A stretch of DNA of 64,000 bases from Candidatus Acidiferrales bacterium. GTDB taxonomy: Bacteria > Acidobacteriota > Terriglobia > Acidiferrales > UBA7541. The position numbers and the translations under genes were made by a program. The DNA lies in assembly GCA_035934015.1 (NCBI GenBank), contig DASYYH010000016.1, positions 124,001-188,000 on the forward strand, in the 5' to 3' direction. The notes below the pieces were generated by a model. It was not told the DNA's origin and did not search any database. It saw only the letters and a list, made by a program, of their open reading frames with translations. How positions within the stretch are numbered: position 1 is the first letter of the stretch; each line of letters starts with the position of its first letter. Shown here piece by piece: positions 17,126 to 25,016 of the stretch.

Positions 17126-18217
17126 TTATCGTGCGGCTTTGGCTTTGGCGATGGGTACGGGCTGCGGGCCCGATTTTGCCGCTTCGCCTTTGGCGTTCTC
17201 GGCGGACTTCTCCGCATCATGCCCGGGCACGGGCATGCCCAACTGTTTGCGCAGAGCTGCTTCGATTTTGTTGCGAATGTCGGCGTTTTCACGCAAGAAA
17301 ACACGCGCGTTTTCGCGTCCCTGGCCGAGGCGTTCGCCATTGAACGAAATCCACGTGCCGGATTTTTCGAGGATGTTGCGCGTGACACCCAAATCGAGCA
17401 AATCGCCTTCGCGCGAAACGCCTTCGCCGTAAAGAATGTCGAATTCGGCTTCGCGGAAGGGGGCGGCGACTTTGTTTTTCACAACTTTCGCGCGCGTGCG
17501 CGAGCCGATGACGCGATCGCCTTCTTTAATCGCCTGAATGCGGCGAATATCGAGGCGAATCGAGGCGTAGAATTTCAGTGCGCGGCCGCCCGTGGTCGTT
17601 TCCGGATTGCCGAACATGACGCCGATTTTCTCGCGAATCTGATTGATGAAAATGAGGCAGGTCTTCGACTTCGAAACGATGGCGGTGAGCTTGCGCAGCG
17701 CCTGCGACATCAGGCGCGCCTGCAAACCCATTTGCGGCTCGCCCATTTCGCCTTCGAGTTCGGCCTTGGGAACAAGCGCGGCGACGGAGTCCACGACGAC
17801 AATGTCGACGCCATTCGAGCGAATCAGCGCTTCCGCGATTTCGAGGGCTTGCTCGCCGTTGTCGGGCTGGGAGACGAGAAGGTTATCCACATCAACGCCG
17901 AGTTTGCGCGCGTAGGACGGATCGAGGGCGTGTTCCGCGTCGATGAATGCGGCTGTGCCGCCCGTTTTCTGCGCTTCGGCGATGACGTGCAGGGCGAGAG
18001 TGGTCTTGCCGCCGGACTCCGGGCCATAAATTTCGATGACGCGCCCGCGCGGCACGCCGCCGACGCCCAAAGCGGCGTCAATGGAAATCGAGCCCGTGGA
18101 AATCACGTTCACCGGCACGAGAACGTCTTTGGTCCCAAGGCGCATGATCGAGCCTTTGCCATATTGCTTTTCAATCTGCGCAATCGCCGCGTCCAGCATT
18201 TTGACTTTCTCTTCCAT
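17126..18217 (-). CDS. recA: RecA recombinase
   Basis: 363 residues from [17 protein letters not shown] just before this ATG fixes the start. Walker A is GPESGGKT (65-72), and the L1/L2 and core motifs of RecA are all present ([31 protein letters not shown]). A basic, Ala/Lys-rich tail ends the protein. RecA forms filaments on single-stranded DNA, drives strand exchange and activates LexA self-cleavage. Its promoter (18350-18378) carries a motif similar to that in the lexA promoter. Confidence 0.98.
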   Translation of the reverse strand: MEEKVKMLDAAIAQIEKQYGKGSIMRLGTKDVLVPVNVISTGSISIDAALGVGGVPRGRVIEIYGPESGGKTTLALHVIAEAQKTGGTAAFIDAEHALDPSYARKLGVDVDNLLVSQPDNGEQALEIAEALIRSNGVDIVVVDSVAALVPKAELEGEMGEPQMGLQARLMSQALRKLTAIVSKSKTCLIFINQIREKIGVMFGNPETTTGGRALKFYASIRLDIRRIQAIKEGDRVIGSRTRAKVVKNKVAAPFREAEFDILYGEGVSREGDLLDLGVTRNILEKSGTWISFNGERLGQGRENARVFLRENADIRNKIEAALRKQLGMPVPGHDAEKSAENAKGEAAKSGPQPVPIAKAKAAR

Positions 18218-18349
18218 TTCCTCACCTCGCGTCATTTTTGCCTGCCTTTGGGATTTCCAGCTGACTGAAAATCCCCAGCCGCCGCTAATTATCGTTGCGG
18301 CAGTTTACCAGAGAGTTCCCTATCCGTCTCCGGTTCCGTCCAGAGCCAG

Positions 18350-18378
18350 AGATTAGCACAAGGCGAACAAAAAGCAAA
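18350..18378 (-). promoter_or_regulatory. recA promoter with candidate SOS operator
   Basis: Minus strand: -35 TTTGCT (18373-18378), 17-bp spacer, -10 TAATCT (18350-18355). TTTGCT-N5-TTCGCC occupies 18362-18378, the same spacing as the lexA TTCGCC-N5-TTCGCC. The leader to the recA ATG is about 130 nt. Confidence 0.6.
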
Positions 18379-18402
18379 GATTAATTTGCGCTTCCAAGTC
18401 TC

Positions 18403-19272
18403 CTATTTGCCCCGGCCGGAAGCGGCGCGCTTCGCGATTCCCTTCCCGAGGAATTCCAGGAGTTTCGCGTTCACTTCGTCTGCGTGCGTCCAAGTGATGG
18501 CGTGCGGTCCATCTTTGATTATGGCGTAAACGGCGTTCTTGATGAGCTTTGCCGTCCGCGCACCCGAAGCGCTGATGGGAAGGATTCGATCCGCGTCTCC
18601 GTGAAGAACCAGTGTGGGGACATCGATCTTCGCGACATCCTTGCGAAAATCCTCATGCCATGTTGGCACGCAGGCGAGGCTCGCAAAAGCGGAAGAGCCA
18701 GCGGCGAGGTTCCAACTGGCGCGGACTACCTCTTCGCTGATGCGCTTGCCCAAAAAAACGTCCGTGTTGTAGAAATTTTTGAAAAACTCAGTGAAGAACG
18801 CGTAGCGATCTGCGGCAACCGCTTTCGCGATTCCCTCGAAAACGCTGCCGTCGACACCTTCGGGATTGTCTGCCGCTTTGAGCAGATAGGGCGGGACGCC
18901 TGCAACGATAACGGCTTTGCTGACGCCTTTGCTGCCGTATTTTCCGATGTAGCGCGCTACTTCTCCGCCGCCCATGGAAAAACCAACGAGCGTGAAATTG
19001 TTCAGCTTGAGATGCGTGACGAGTTTACGCAAATCCGCGGCAAACGTGTCGTAGTTATATCCCGTCGTGGGCTGGCTCGACCGACCGAATCCGCGGCGGT
19101 CGTACGTGATGACGCGGTAGCCTTGAGCCAAGAGCGCTGCAGTCTGCTTTTCCCATGCAGAGCCGCTGAGCGGATATCCATGGATCAATACAACAGGGTT
19201 TCCCGATCCATGGTCTTCGTAATAGAGGCTGATATCTCCGGAATTCTCTTTGCCAACGGTGACGTATGGCAT
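18403..19272 (-). CDS. alpha/beta hydrolase, non-haem chloroperoxidase-like
   Basis: 289 residues. The alpha/beta hydrolase fold motifs are HGYPLSGSAWEKQ (oxyanion region), the nucleophile elbow GFSMGG, HGDADRILP with the acid Asp, and the catalytic His in DGPHAITWTH. These belong to the cofactor-free haloperoxidase/esterase group. The true substrate is unknown; perhydrolase or ester hydrolase activity is typical. AAGGAGAAGCAC precedes the ATG. It lies 75 bp downstream of the 3-hydroxyacyl-CoA dehydrogenase and may be co-transcribed. Confidence 0.88.
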   Translation of the reverse strand: MPYVTVGKENSGDISLYYEDHGSGNPVVLIHGYPLSGSAWEKQTAALLAQGYRVITYDRRGFGRSSQPTTGYNYDTFAADLRKLVTHLKLNNFTLVGFSMGGGEVARYIGKYGSKGVSKAVIVAGVPPYLLKAADNPEGVDGSVFEGIAKAVAADRYAFFTEFFKNFYNTDVFLGKRISEEVVRASWNLAAGSSAFASLACVPTWHEDFRKDVAKIDVPTLVLHGDADRILPISASGARTAKLIKNAVYAIIKDGPHAITWTHADEVNAKLLEFLGKGIAKRAASGRGK

Positions 19273-19347
19273 GTGCTTCTCCTTTGCGGGAAATTTATGC
19301 GTTCGCCCGGGCTGGCTATCTTGGACGAGGTGAGGATTGACATTGCT

Positions 19348-20205
19348 TCAGTACCTGTAAAAGCCGCGGCCGGATTTGCGGCCCAGCCAGCCGGCAGCGA
19401 CATATTTTCTGAGCAGCGGGCAGGCACGATATTTCGGATCGCCCAAGCCCGTTTGCAGAACTTCCAGAATATCCACACAAACATCGAGGCCGATGAAGTC
19501 GGCGAGTTCGAGCGGGCCCATGGGATGATTCATGCCCATCTTCATGACGGCGTCAACGGCTTCGGGCGTGGCGACGCCTTCCATGACGGCGTAGGCAGCC
19601 TCGTTGATGAGCGGCATGAGGACGCGATTGGAAACGAAGCCGGGCGCGTCATTGACGGCGACGGGATTCTTGTCGAGTTTTTTGCATAGCTCCATTGTTG
19701 TGCTGAACGTCTCTTCGCTGGTTTGCAGGCCGCGAATGACTTCGACGAGCGTCATCACCGGCACGGGATTCATGAAGTGCATGCCGATGAAATTTTCCGG
19801 GCGGCTGGTTTTCGCAGCGAGCGCAGTGACAGAAATCGAAGATGTGTTGCTGGCGAGAATAACTCCCGGGCGCAAGAGAGCGTCGGCTTCTTTCAGCACG
19901 CGTTCCTTCAGCTCGCGCTGCTCGGGAACGGCTTCGACGGCGAGATCGGCGGCAGCGAGATCCGCCGCGGCCGCGGTGGTGCGGATTCGTTTGAGAATTT
20001 CGGGCTTTTCGGCTTCGGTGATTTTCGCTTTTTTCACTTCGCGGTCGAGATTCTTCGAGATGGCGTCGAGCGCGCGATCTAGGAATTTCTGATCAACATC
20101 GCGGAGAATTACGCTGTAGCCAGATTTGGCGAAAACGTGAGCGATGCCGTTGCCCATGGTGCCAGCACCCAGGACAGCGACGGTTTTGATTTGGTCGATT
20201 GACAT
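19348..20205 (-). CDS. 3-hydroxybutyryl-CoA (3-hydroxyacyl-CoA) dehydrogenase
   Basis: 285 residues, the length of single-domain 3-hydroxybutyryl-CoA dehydrogenases. The NAD-binding motif GAGTMGNGIA starts at residue 13. A conserved GMHFMNPVPVMTLVEV segment with the catalytic His follows. The C-terminal dimerisation domain holds NDAPGFVSNRVLMP and MGMNHPMGPLELADFIGLD. It interconverts 3-hydroxyacyl-CoA and 3-oxoacyl-CoA, in fatty-acid degradation or butyrate-type metabolism. With the thiolase at 23.6 kb it could form part of that pathway. GAGGCTTGA precedes the ATG. Confidence 0.93.
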   Translation of the reverse strand: MSIDQIKTVAVLGAGTMGNGIAHVFAKSGYSVILRDVDQKFLDRALDAISKNLDREVKKAKITEAEKPEILKRIRTTAAAADLAAADLAVEAVPEQRELKERVLKEADALLRPGVILASNTSSISVTALAAKTSRPENFIGMHFMNPVPVMTLVEVIRGLQTSEETFSTTMELCKKLDKNPVAVNDAPGFVSNRVLMPLINEAAYAVMEGVATPEAVDAVMKMGMNHPMGPLELADFIGLDVCVDILEVLQTGLGDPKYRACPLLRKYVAAGWLGRKSGRGFYRY

Positions 20206-20248
20206 TCAAGCCTCAGAGAAAACGAAATCGAAAATAAAATGCGAGGAA

Positions 20249-20277
20249 AGCATATCCCAGCCGCCATGGATAGTCGA
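20249..20277 (-). promoter_or_regulatory. promoter of the 3-hydroxyacyl-CoA dehydrogenase gene
   Basis: Minus strand: -35 TCGACT (20272-20277), 17-bp spacer, -10 TATGCT (20249-20254), about 45 bp before the ATG. Confidence 0.4.
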
Positions 20278-20357
20278 CAGATGAGCAATGATGAGAATTA
20301 GGAGCAATCAAAAGCGATGTCCGGAATCGGACAGTACGATAGAAAAAACGGCGAAAA

Positions 20358-20438
20358 AACTCGATTAGGAATGCGCCCGATCGTTTGTTTTCTGTGAGTT
20401 GTATGAAGTTCTAATTCTCCATAGAAACTCGATTAGGA
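20358..20438. repeat. two 13-bp direct repeats upstream of the dehydrogenase gene
   Basis: AACTCGATTAGGA occurs at 20358-20370 and again at 20426-20438, both within the intergenic region. They could be binding sites for a regulator of the downstream gene or chance copies. Confidence 0.4.
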
Positions 20439-20449
20439 TTTTGGAAGCG

Positions 20450-20530
20450 CATAAAAAGCGAAAAGCCGCGTCGCCGCGGCCCCGTCGTCTTTCCCTCCCA
20501 CTGACTTCTGCGACTGGCATAGCCAGTCAG
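20450..20530 (-). ncRNA. candidate small RNA of about 80 nt
   Basis: A complete minus-strand transcription unit without an ORF is visible in the 396-bp gap 20206-20601. It has a perfect -35 TTGACA (20560-20565), a weak -10 TACATG (20537-20542) and a hairpin GACTGGC/GCCAGTC (20512-20528). It ends in a terminator: GCCGCG, GCGA loop, CGCGGC (20465-20480), followed by T-rich sequence. No known RNA family was recognised. It could instead be an attenuated leader of the dehydrogenase gene, since it points toward it. Confidence 0.45.
20453..20480 (-). terminator. rho-independent terminator of the candidate small RNA
   Basis: Minus strand: a 6-bp GC stem (GCCGCG/CGCGGC) closed by a GCGA tetraloop of the GNRA type at 20465-20480, then TTTTCGCTTTTT. 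Confidence 0.6.
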
Positions 20531-20536
20531 TAACGA

Positions 20537-20565
20537 CATGTAACACTTTATAACTATGATGTCAA
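20537..20565 (-). promoter_or_regulatory. promoter of the candidate small RNA
   Basis: Minus strand: -35 TTGACA (20560-20565), 17-bp spacer, -10 TACATG (20537-20542). The -35 is perfect and the -10 is poor. Confidence 0.4.
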
Positions 20566-20601
20566 GAGAAAAACACTTGGCCGCGGGCGGGCGATACCGC
20601 G

Positions 20602-21171
20602 CTACATTGCAATGCCCCTATCGCGGGAGTGGCGGTAGCGCCAGACCTTGGCGGAAAAAAGAATCAGAAGAAAGAGCGTGCTCAGTTCGACGGTCAACTG
20701 GGTCATTCTCAGGACAGGAGACCCGAAAACAGGCTTACTGTTGACTATAGTGAACTCGAACGGGCGCAGAGCGTTTATCCGGGAAAAGAGCTCGCTGATA
20801 AGACCATTCACCAAGAAATAGTAGCTCAGCGTCATAGAAATCGGATGTGCATAGGCCCAGAAACCCCTGTTCTGGCGCGAGGCCGCGTAGTAACCAAGCA
20901 GCGTAAAGAAGAGCGCATTAATAGCAAGCCAGTGAAAAAGACCAAAAACGTCTGGGCCCGGAGCTGCGCTGCGAACGAGAGGAATGTCAAAGCGGTAGAT
21001 CAAGAGCGAGAGGCCCATGGCGACGACCATGGAAATTGTATAGCCGAGTCCGCGAAACTTGTGGCGTGGCGTGCCCTTGGCGGCGACGAGATTCCAAGCG
21101 CCAAAAACAAGCGCGGCGATGCAGCCGATGGTGTGAATCCAACCGATGATGGAAATGTCAGCGATGTGCAT
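20602..21171 (-). CDS. DUF2306-like polytopic membrane protein
   Basis: 189 residues with about five hydrophobic helices (GWIHTIGCIAALVFGAWNLV, YTISMVVAMGLSLLIY, FHWLAINALFFTLLGYYA and others). The H-x-I-x-C helix at the start, a basic loop TPRHKFRGLGY and the later HPISMTLSYYF match the predicted-membrane family DUF2306. Its function is unknown; histidines in the helices could bind haem or metal, but this is not shown. It is the last gene of a three-gene operon (22050 to 20602). Confidence 0.65.
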   Translation of the reverse strand: MHIADISIIGWIHTIGCIAALVFGAWNLVAAKGTPRHKFRGLGYTISMVVAMGLSLLIYRFDIPLVRSAAPGPDVFGLFHWLAINALFFTLLGYYAASRQNRGFWAYAHPISMTLSYYFLVNGLISELFSRINALRPFEFTIVNSKPVFGSPVLRMTQLTVELSTLFLLILFSAKVWRYRHSRDRGIAM

Positions 21172-21186
21172 GGAACCCTCCTTGCG

Positions 21187-21492
21187 TTATTCCTGTCCAA
21201 CGATTTCGCGGAGAAAAGCGACGTAATCCTCGAAGGCGCGGCGACCGGTTTTTGTGAGGCGCACGCGAGTGCGCGGCTTCTTGCCGACGAAATCTTTCTC
21301 GACTTCGACGTAGCCGGACTGCTCGAGAGTGACGATGTGGGCACCAAGATTGCCGTCCGTTGCACCGACGATGACTTTGAGGCGCATGAACTCCAGTTGT
21401 TCGCGCGCAGGCAAAGCCTTCAGTGCAGCCATGATTTTCAGGCGCTGCGGCTGATGAATGATGGGATCAGGCTGGCCGGTCTTGAAGTCCAC
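21187..21492 (-). CDS. winged-helix transcriptional regulator (HTH_34 type)
   Basis: 101 residues from a GTG start with GGAG upstream. A single winged helix is clear: PQRLKIMAALKALPAREQLEF, then LKVIVGATDGNLGAHIVTLEQSGYVEVEK, then a basic wing KKPRTRVRLTKTGRRAFEDYV. This is the compact MarR/ArsR-like family that often regulates adjacent membrane protein genes. It lies between two membrane protein genes, with a 3-bp gap after the first and 15 bp before the second. It probably controls this operon, perhaps through the promoter at 22078-22107. Confidence 0.85.
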   Translation of the reverse strand: MDFKTGQPDPIIHQPQRLKIMAALKALPAREQLEFMRLKVIVGATDGNLGAHIVTLEQSGYVEVEKDFVGKKPRTRVRLTKTGRRAFEDYVAFLREIVGQE

Positions 21493-21495
21493 GCC

Positions 21496-22050
21496 TCAAA
21501 TGCTCCTGAGCCAAAAACCACCGAGAATCAATGCGCCACCGCCTACGACAGCCATCCACAACAGAAAGTACTGGCGAAGCCAAAAGTATCCCCCAACGGT
21601 GAGCAGGCCGAGCGCGAGGCCCAGCAGCGCGATTCGCGCGGCCCGCGTCCAAATACCGAGAATGACGTACAAGAGGGCGATCAAGATGGGGAAAAAGGCG
21701 TCAATCTGCGCGCTGGACCTAGGCGGTAGAACCGCGAAAGAGGCGCCAGTAAACAGATAAAGAGCAAGTAGTGTCGCTGTGTAGCGCCAGCTAAAAGAAG
21801 CCCGCGTGCGTTTGACTCCCGCGCGCCAGCTGATCCAGAAGCTTCCGATGGTTCCGACGACGATTAATACTGCCCAGACCAACCAGTCTCGCGGCCTTGC
21901 GTAGATGACAGCGTAGCCGATGGTCCAGATGATGCCCCAAAGGAACAGATGCGGCGAAGATTTCTGATAGCGATAAGCAGTGGCGCTCTGCCGTTCGGCG
22001 TTTTCGATGTCGTGCAGGGCGCTCGCAGCTTCTTGTGGGGGAATGGGCAT
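21496..22050 (-). CDS. hypothetical membrane protein, first gene of the operon
   Basis: 184 residues: a cytosolic N-terminus of about 35 residues (rich in Ala, Glu, Arg) and five to six membrane helices (FLWGIIWTIGYAVIYA, WLVWAVLIVVGTIGSFWI, ATLLALYLFTGASFAVL, FFPILIALLYVILGIWT, ALLGLALGLLTVGGYFW, LLWMAVVGGGALILGGFWL). No family is recognised. GAGGAG precedes the ATG. It is followed within a few bases by the winged-helix regulator, an arrangement common for PadR/HTH_34 regulators paired with a membrane protein. Confidence 0.65.
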   Translation of the reverse strand: MPIPPQEAASALHDIENAERQSATAYRYQKSSPHLFLWGIIWTIGYAVIYARPRDWLVWAVLIVVGTIGSFWISWRAGVKRTRASFSWRYTATLLALYLFTGASFAVLPPRSSAQIDAFFPILIALLYVILGIWTRAARIALLGLALGLLTVGGYFWLRQYFLLWMAVVGGGALILGGFWLRSI

Positions 22051-22077
22051 GAGAAACTCCTCTCTCCCAATCAGCGT

Positions 22078-22107
22078 ACTCTATTGTACAGAGAACTCTG
22101 ACGTCAA
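22078..22107 (-). promoter_or_regulatory. promoter of the membrane protein / regulator operon
   Basis: Minus strand: -35 TTGACG (22102-22107), 18-bp spacer, -10 TAGAGT (22078-22083). The spacer holds a short palindrome (AGAGTTCTCT) and GTAC repeats that could bind the operon's regulator. Confidence 0.5.
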
Positions 22108-22153
22108 TGACTATTTTCCAAAGCGTGCGGCTATTGGCGAAGAGTTGCTGAAG

Positions 22154-22903
22154 CTACTGCGGAGGGGTGGCGTCGATGACTTCGCGGACGATTTGGCGGG
22201 CGCGGGATTCGTCGGCAGGAAGGACGCGGATGGCAAAAGTTCCGTGGCCGTCGGCAGAAGCAGAGGGCGAAACGGAGGCGGAAGCCGATTCGGGGCCGGA
22301 GGCGGACTCTTCATCGGGACGGGCGACGTAGCAGGCGATGCCGATTTCGGCAAGGCAGGATTTGAGGACATCGGCGAGAGTTTCATCGGCGCCGGACCAG
22401 ATTTCGGCGGAAGCATCTTCGGGAAATAGTTCGCGGGCGGTGTTTTCGCGGCGAATGTTGTCGGGGCCCTCGTTGCTCTCGTCGGGGATTTCGGCGCTGG
22501 CGTCGTCTTCGCCGGCAACATCGAGCGTGGGGGATGAGGCGGCATCGGCGTTCAAGGGATTGGCGAGGACGGAGTCGCGAATGGATTCAGCTTGCGGGAG
22601 GTTGGCGATGGGGACCCAGATTTCCAGATCGACATGCTCGGAAGTGAAGACGAGGCGGGCGTCGAGTTCTTCTTTATTGTAGGGAATGTGGGCGCTCTCG
22701 AGAGCGAGAGTCAGCGCAGAGTAGACGCCGCCGCTCGCGCCCTTCCAGAGCAGGACAGGATGGTCGAGCTGGCGTTGCGCGGGAGACGCGAGCGAGTGGT
22801 CGGCATCCTCTTCGGGCGGCAAAGAGTCGACGAGATCGACGTCGCACTGATTGCAATGCGCGAAGCCGCGGCGAAATTCGTATTTGCAAACGGGACAGAA
22901 CAT
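22154..22903 (-). CDS. zinc-ribbon protein with a DUF2007-like domain
   Basis: 249 residues. The N-terminus MFCPVCKYEFRRGFAHCNQC is a four-Cys zinc ribbon (Cys3, Cys6, Cys17, Cys20). A DUF2007-like putative signal-transducing domain follows (VLLWKGASGGVYSALTLALESAHIPY ... DLEIWVPIANLPQAESI). An acidic, Ser-rich low-complexity region comes next, then a second similar fold near residues 165-245. Function unknown; zinc-ribbon plus DUF2007 proteins are thought to be regulatory or scaffold proteins. The ATG is only nine bases past the -10 box (22913-22918), so the mRNA is probably leaderless. Confidence 0.6.
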   Translation of the reverse strand: MFCPVCKYEFRRGFAHCNQCDVDLVDSLPPEEDADHSLASPAQRQLDHPVLLWKGASGGVYSALTLALESAHIPYNKEELDARLVFTSEHVDLEIWVPIANLPQAESIRDSVLANPLNADAASSPTLDVAGEDDASAEIPDESNEGPDNIRRENTARELFPEDASAEIWSGADETLADVLKSCLAEIGIACYVARPDEESASGPESASASVSPSASADGHGTFAIRVLPADESRARQIVREVIDATPPQ

Positions 22904-22912
22904 TGAAAATGA

Positions 22913-22941
22913 ATCTTACAATGCGGGCGGGAGAATGCAAA
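22913..22941 (-). promoter_or_regulatory. promoter of the zinc-ribbon gene (leaderless)
   Basis: Minus strand: -35 TTTGCA (22936-22941), 17-bp spacer, -10 TAAGAT (22913-22918). Nine bases separate the -10 from the ATG at 22903, leaving almost no 5' leader. Confidence 0.5.
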
Positions 22942-23065
22942 CCGCGGCCCGTTAGAGGCTACGTTATCATTTATTCGCTCCTCTTGCAGCTCGCCGTTGA
23001 CGTTACGGCCTTTCTGCTTATTTTTACTGTAGAGGCTTTCCGAGGGCAGAGGAGGTAAGAAAGCT

Positions 23066-23588
23066 ATGAGAGCAATTATATTGATGGTTGCCATCGGCGC
23101 GTCGCTCGCGCTGGCAGGTGCAGGTTGCTCAGCTTTATCCCGCGGAAAGTGCCCCAATGGACAAAACACAGCTGCTCAACGTTTACAGTGGGCTTCGGTC
23201 CGAAATACCGCAATGGAAGGCCCAAGCTCAGAAGTTCGCTCCGGATGTGAACGGCACGTACGCGACCGCTCTGAGAATAATGAAAAGAGATCTTCTGAAA
23301 ACACTAAATGATCTAACTAAGACGCTGGACAATGCTAAAGATGAGGAATTTGCGAATCAATCGGACGTTGCATTTGTTGAGTGCCGCGTCAAAGACGATC
23401 TAGGCGACATTGCGGAAACCTTTGATACGCAGAACGTCGCTGAGGGCTCCTCTGGCAGCGCTTCCGAAGGTTTGGTGGCACGCATGTTCGAGGACGCTTC
23501 CACAATTGGTCCATACCAAAGAACTCTGCGCATCGACCTAGAAAATCGCTTGCGGGAAATGGCGCTGCTATCCAGCAAAAGTCACTGA
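23066..23588 (+). pseudogene. exported hypothetical protein gene, probably frameshifted
   Basis: At 23066 an ATG follows AGGAGG and starts a convincing signal peptide (MRAIILMVAIGASLALAGAG). This frame soon degenerates into Arg/Ser-rich sequence and ends at 23311. The next frame (from about 23120 to the stop at 23588) is protein-like: YPAESAPMDKTQLLNVYSG ... ALRIMKRDLLKTLNDLTKTL, an alpha-helical product. Joining them requires a +1 shift near 23115-23135, next to the tandem GCAGGTGCAGGT. Either the gene is broken or there is a sequencing error. The second frame alone could start at ATG 23157 (143 residues). No family is recognised. Confidence 0.5.
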
Positions 23589-23624
23589 GCGGATTCGTGG
23601 TTCGCATAGCACCATAAGGCCAGT

Positions 23625-24809
23625 CTACATGCGTTCGACGGCCATGGCTACGGCGTTGCCGCCTCCGAGGCAAAGGGCCGCGATGCCGCGCTTCAGGTTG
23701 CGGCGCTGCAATTCGTAGAGCAGCGTGACGAGTACGCGCGCGCCGCTGGCGCCGATGGGATGGCCGAGGGCGACGGCGCCGCCATTGACATTGATTTTTT
23801 CGGGATTGAGCTTCAGCTCGCGCGCGACGGCTATGGCCTGCACGGCGAAGGCTTCGTTGAGTTCGATGAGGTCGACGTCCTTGTCGCGATCCCAGCCCGT
23901 TTTCTTGAGCAGCTTATTGACTGCTTCAACGGGCGCCATCATGACCCATTTTGGTTCGAGGCCGCCGACGGCTTGCGCGATGATGCGCGCCAGGGGCTTT
24001 TTGCCGAGGCGCTGCGCGTTGCGTTCGCTGGTGACGACTACGACTGCGGCGCCGTCGTTGGTGCCCGGAGCATTACCAGCGGTGACAGTGCCGTCTTTTT
24101 TAAATGCCGGACGGAGCTTCGCGAGAGCTTCGAGCGATGTGTCTTCACGGGGCGTTTCGTCTTTGCTGATAACGATGGGATCGCCTTTTTTCTGCGGAAT
24201 TTCCACGGGAACGATTTGCGCTTCGAAGAAACAGGACTTCATGGCGCGGACGGCTTTCTGATGGCTTTCGAGCGCGTATTGATCCTGCTCCTGACGCGAG
24301 ATTTTGTATTTTTCGGCGACGAGTTCGGCGGTGACGCCCATGTGATAGTCCTCGTAGGCTTCCCAGAGGCCGTCATGGACCATGGAGTCGATCAACTGGC
24401 CGTTGCCGAGGCGATAGCCGGTGCGCGCTTGCGTGAGGAGATAAGGGCAATTGGACATGGATTCCATGCCACCGGCGACGAGGATTTCGGATTCTCCGGT
24501 AATGACGGCTTGTGCGGCGAGGCCGACGGATTTGAGACCTGAGCCGCAGACTTTGTTGATGGTCATAGCGGCGACGTGATAATCGAGGCCACCTTTGAGC
24601 GCGGCCTGGCGCGCGGGATTTTGTCCGAGGCCGGCCTGGACGACGTTGCCCATGATGCATTCGTCCACGGATTTGGGATCGATGCCGGCGCGGCGAACGG
24701 ATTCGGCGACGACTTTCGCGCCAAGTTCGGGTGCAGTGAGAGAAGATAATCCGCCCATGAATTTTCCCATGGGCGTGCGGACGGCGCTTAAAATGACGGG
24801 CTGTTCCAT
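23625..24809 (-). CDS. acetyl-CoA acetyltransferase (thiolase)
   Basis: 394 residues, the normal thiolase length, from ATG 24809 with AGGAG upstream. The catalytic Cys88 is in NKVCGSG, the active-site His in [11 protein letters not shown], and the second Cys in ALCLGGGNA near the C-terminus. It condenses two acetyl-CoA or cleaves 3-oxoacyl-CoA. Its promoter (24866-24894) is overlapped by a perfect palindrome, suggesting a repressor responsive to acyl-CoA or fatty acid. The related dehydrogenase gene lies 3.4 kb away. Confidence 0.95.
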   Translation of the reverse strand: MEQPVILSAVRTPMGKFMGGLSSLTAPELGAKVVAESVRRAGIDPKSVDECIMGNVVQAGLGQNPARQAALKGGLDYHVAAMTINKVCGSGLKSVGLAAQAVITGESEILVAGGMESMSNCPYLLTQARTGYRLGNGQLIDSMVHDGLWEAYEDYHMGVTAELVAEKYKISRQEQDQYALESHQKAVRAMKSCFFEAQIVPVEIPQKKGDPIVISKDETPREDTSLEALAKLRPAFKKDGTVTAGNAPGTNDGAAVVVVTSERNAQRLGKKPLARIIAQAVGGLEPKWVMMAPVEAVNKLLKKTGWDRDKDVDLIELNEAFAVQAIAVARELKLNPEKINVNGGAVALGHPIGASGARVLVTLLYELQRRNLKRGIAALCLGGGNAVAMAVERM

Positions 24810-24851
24810 GATGATGTCTCCTGACAAGAACAAATATAAGATGCGACGAAC

Positions 24852-24871
24852 TATACTGAAGAAACAGTATA
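24852..24871 (-). promoter_or_regulatory. palindromic operator over the thiolase promoter
   Basis: TATACTG-N6-CAGTATA is a perfect 7-bp inverted repeat (24852-24858, 24865-24871) lying across the -10 box and the likely transcription start of the thiolase gene. Its size fits a TetR-type dimer site. Confidence 0.6.
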
Positions 24872-24894
24872 AGCGGCGGGAAGGAAGGGGTCAA
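24866..24894 (-). promoter_or_regulatory. sigma70-type thiolase promoter
   Basis: Minus strand: -35 TTGACC (24889-24894), 17-bp spacer, -10 TATACT (24866-24871). Near-consensus; the -10 is half of the palindrome. Confidence 0.7.
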
Positions 24895-25016
24895 TTTGGG
24901 CGAAATCTAGAACGCGTGAGCGTTAGACTTGCGTGGCTTGACAGGCGGCGGAAACGGATGTGTAGTTGCGCCGGTCGAGATTTGAGTTTGCGCGAAAAGA
25001 GGGAGAGGAGAGCGAG

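Noticed and set aside
17009-18268. 419-codon plus-strand frame opposite recA
   Set aside because: Antisense of recA; the high GC and third-position bias of the real gene keep the opposite frame open.
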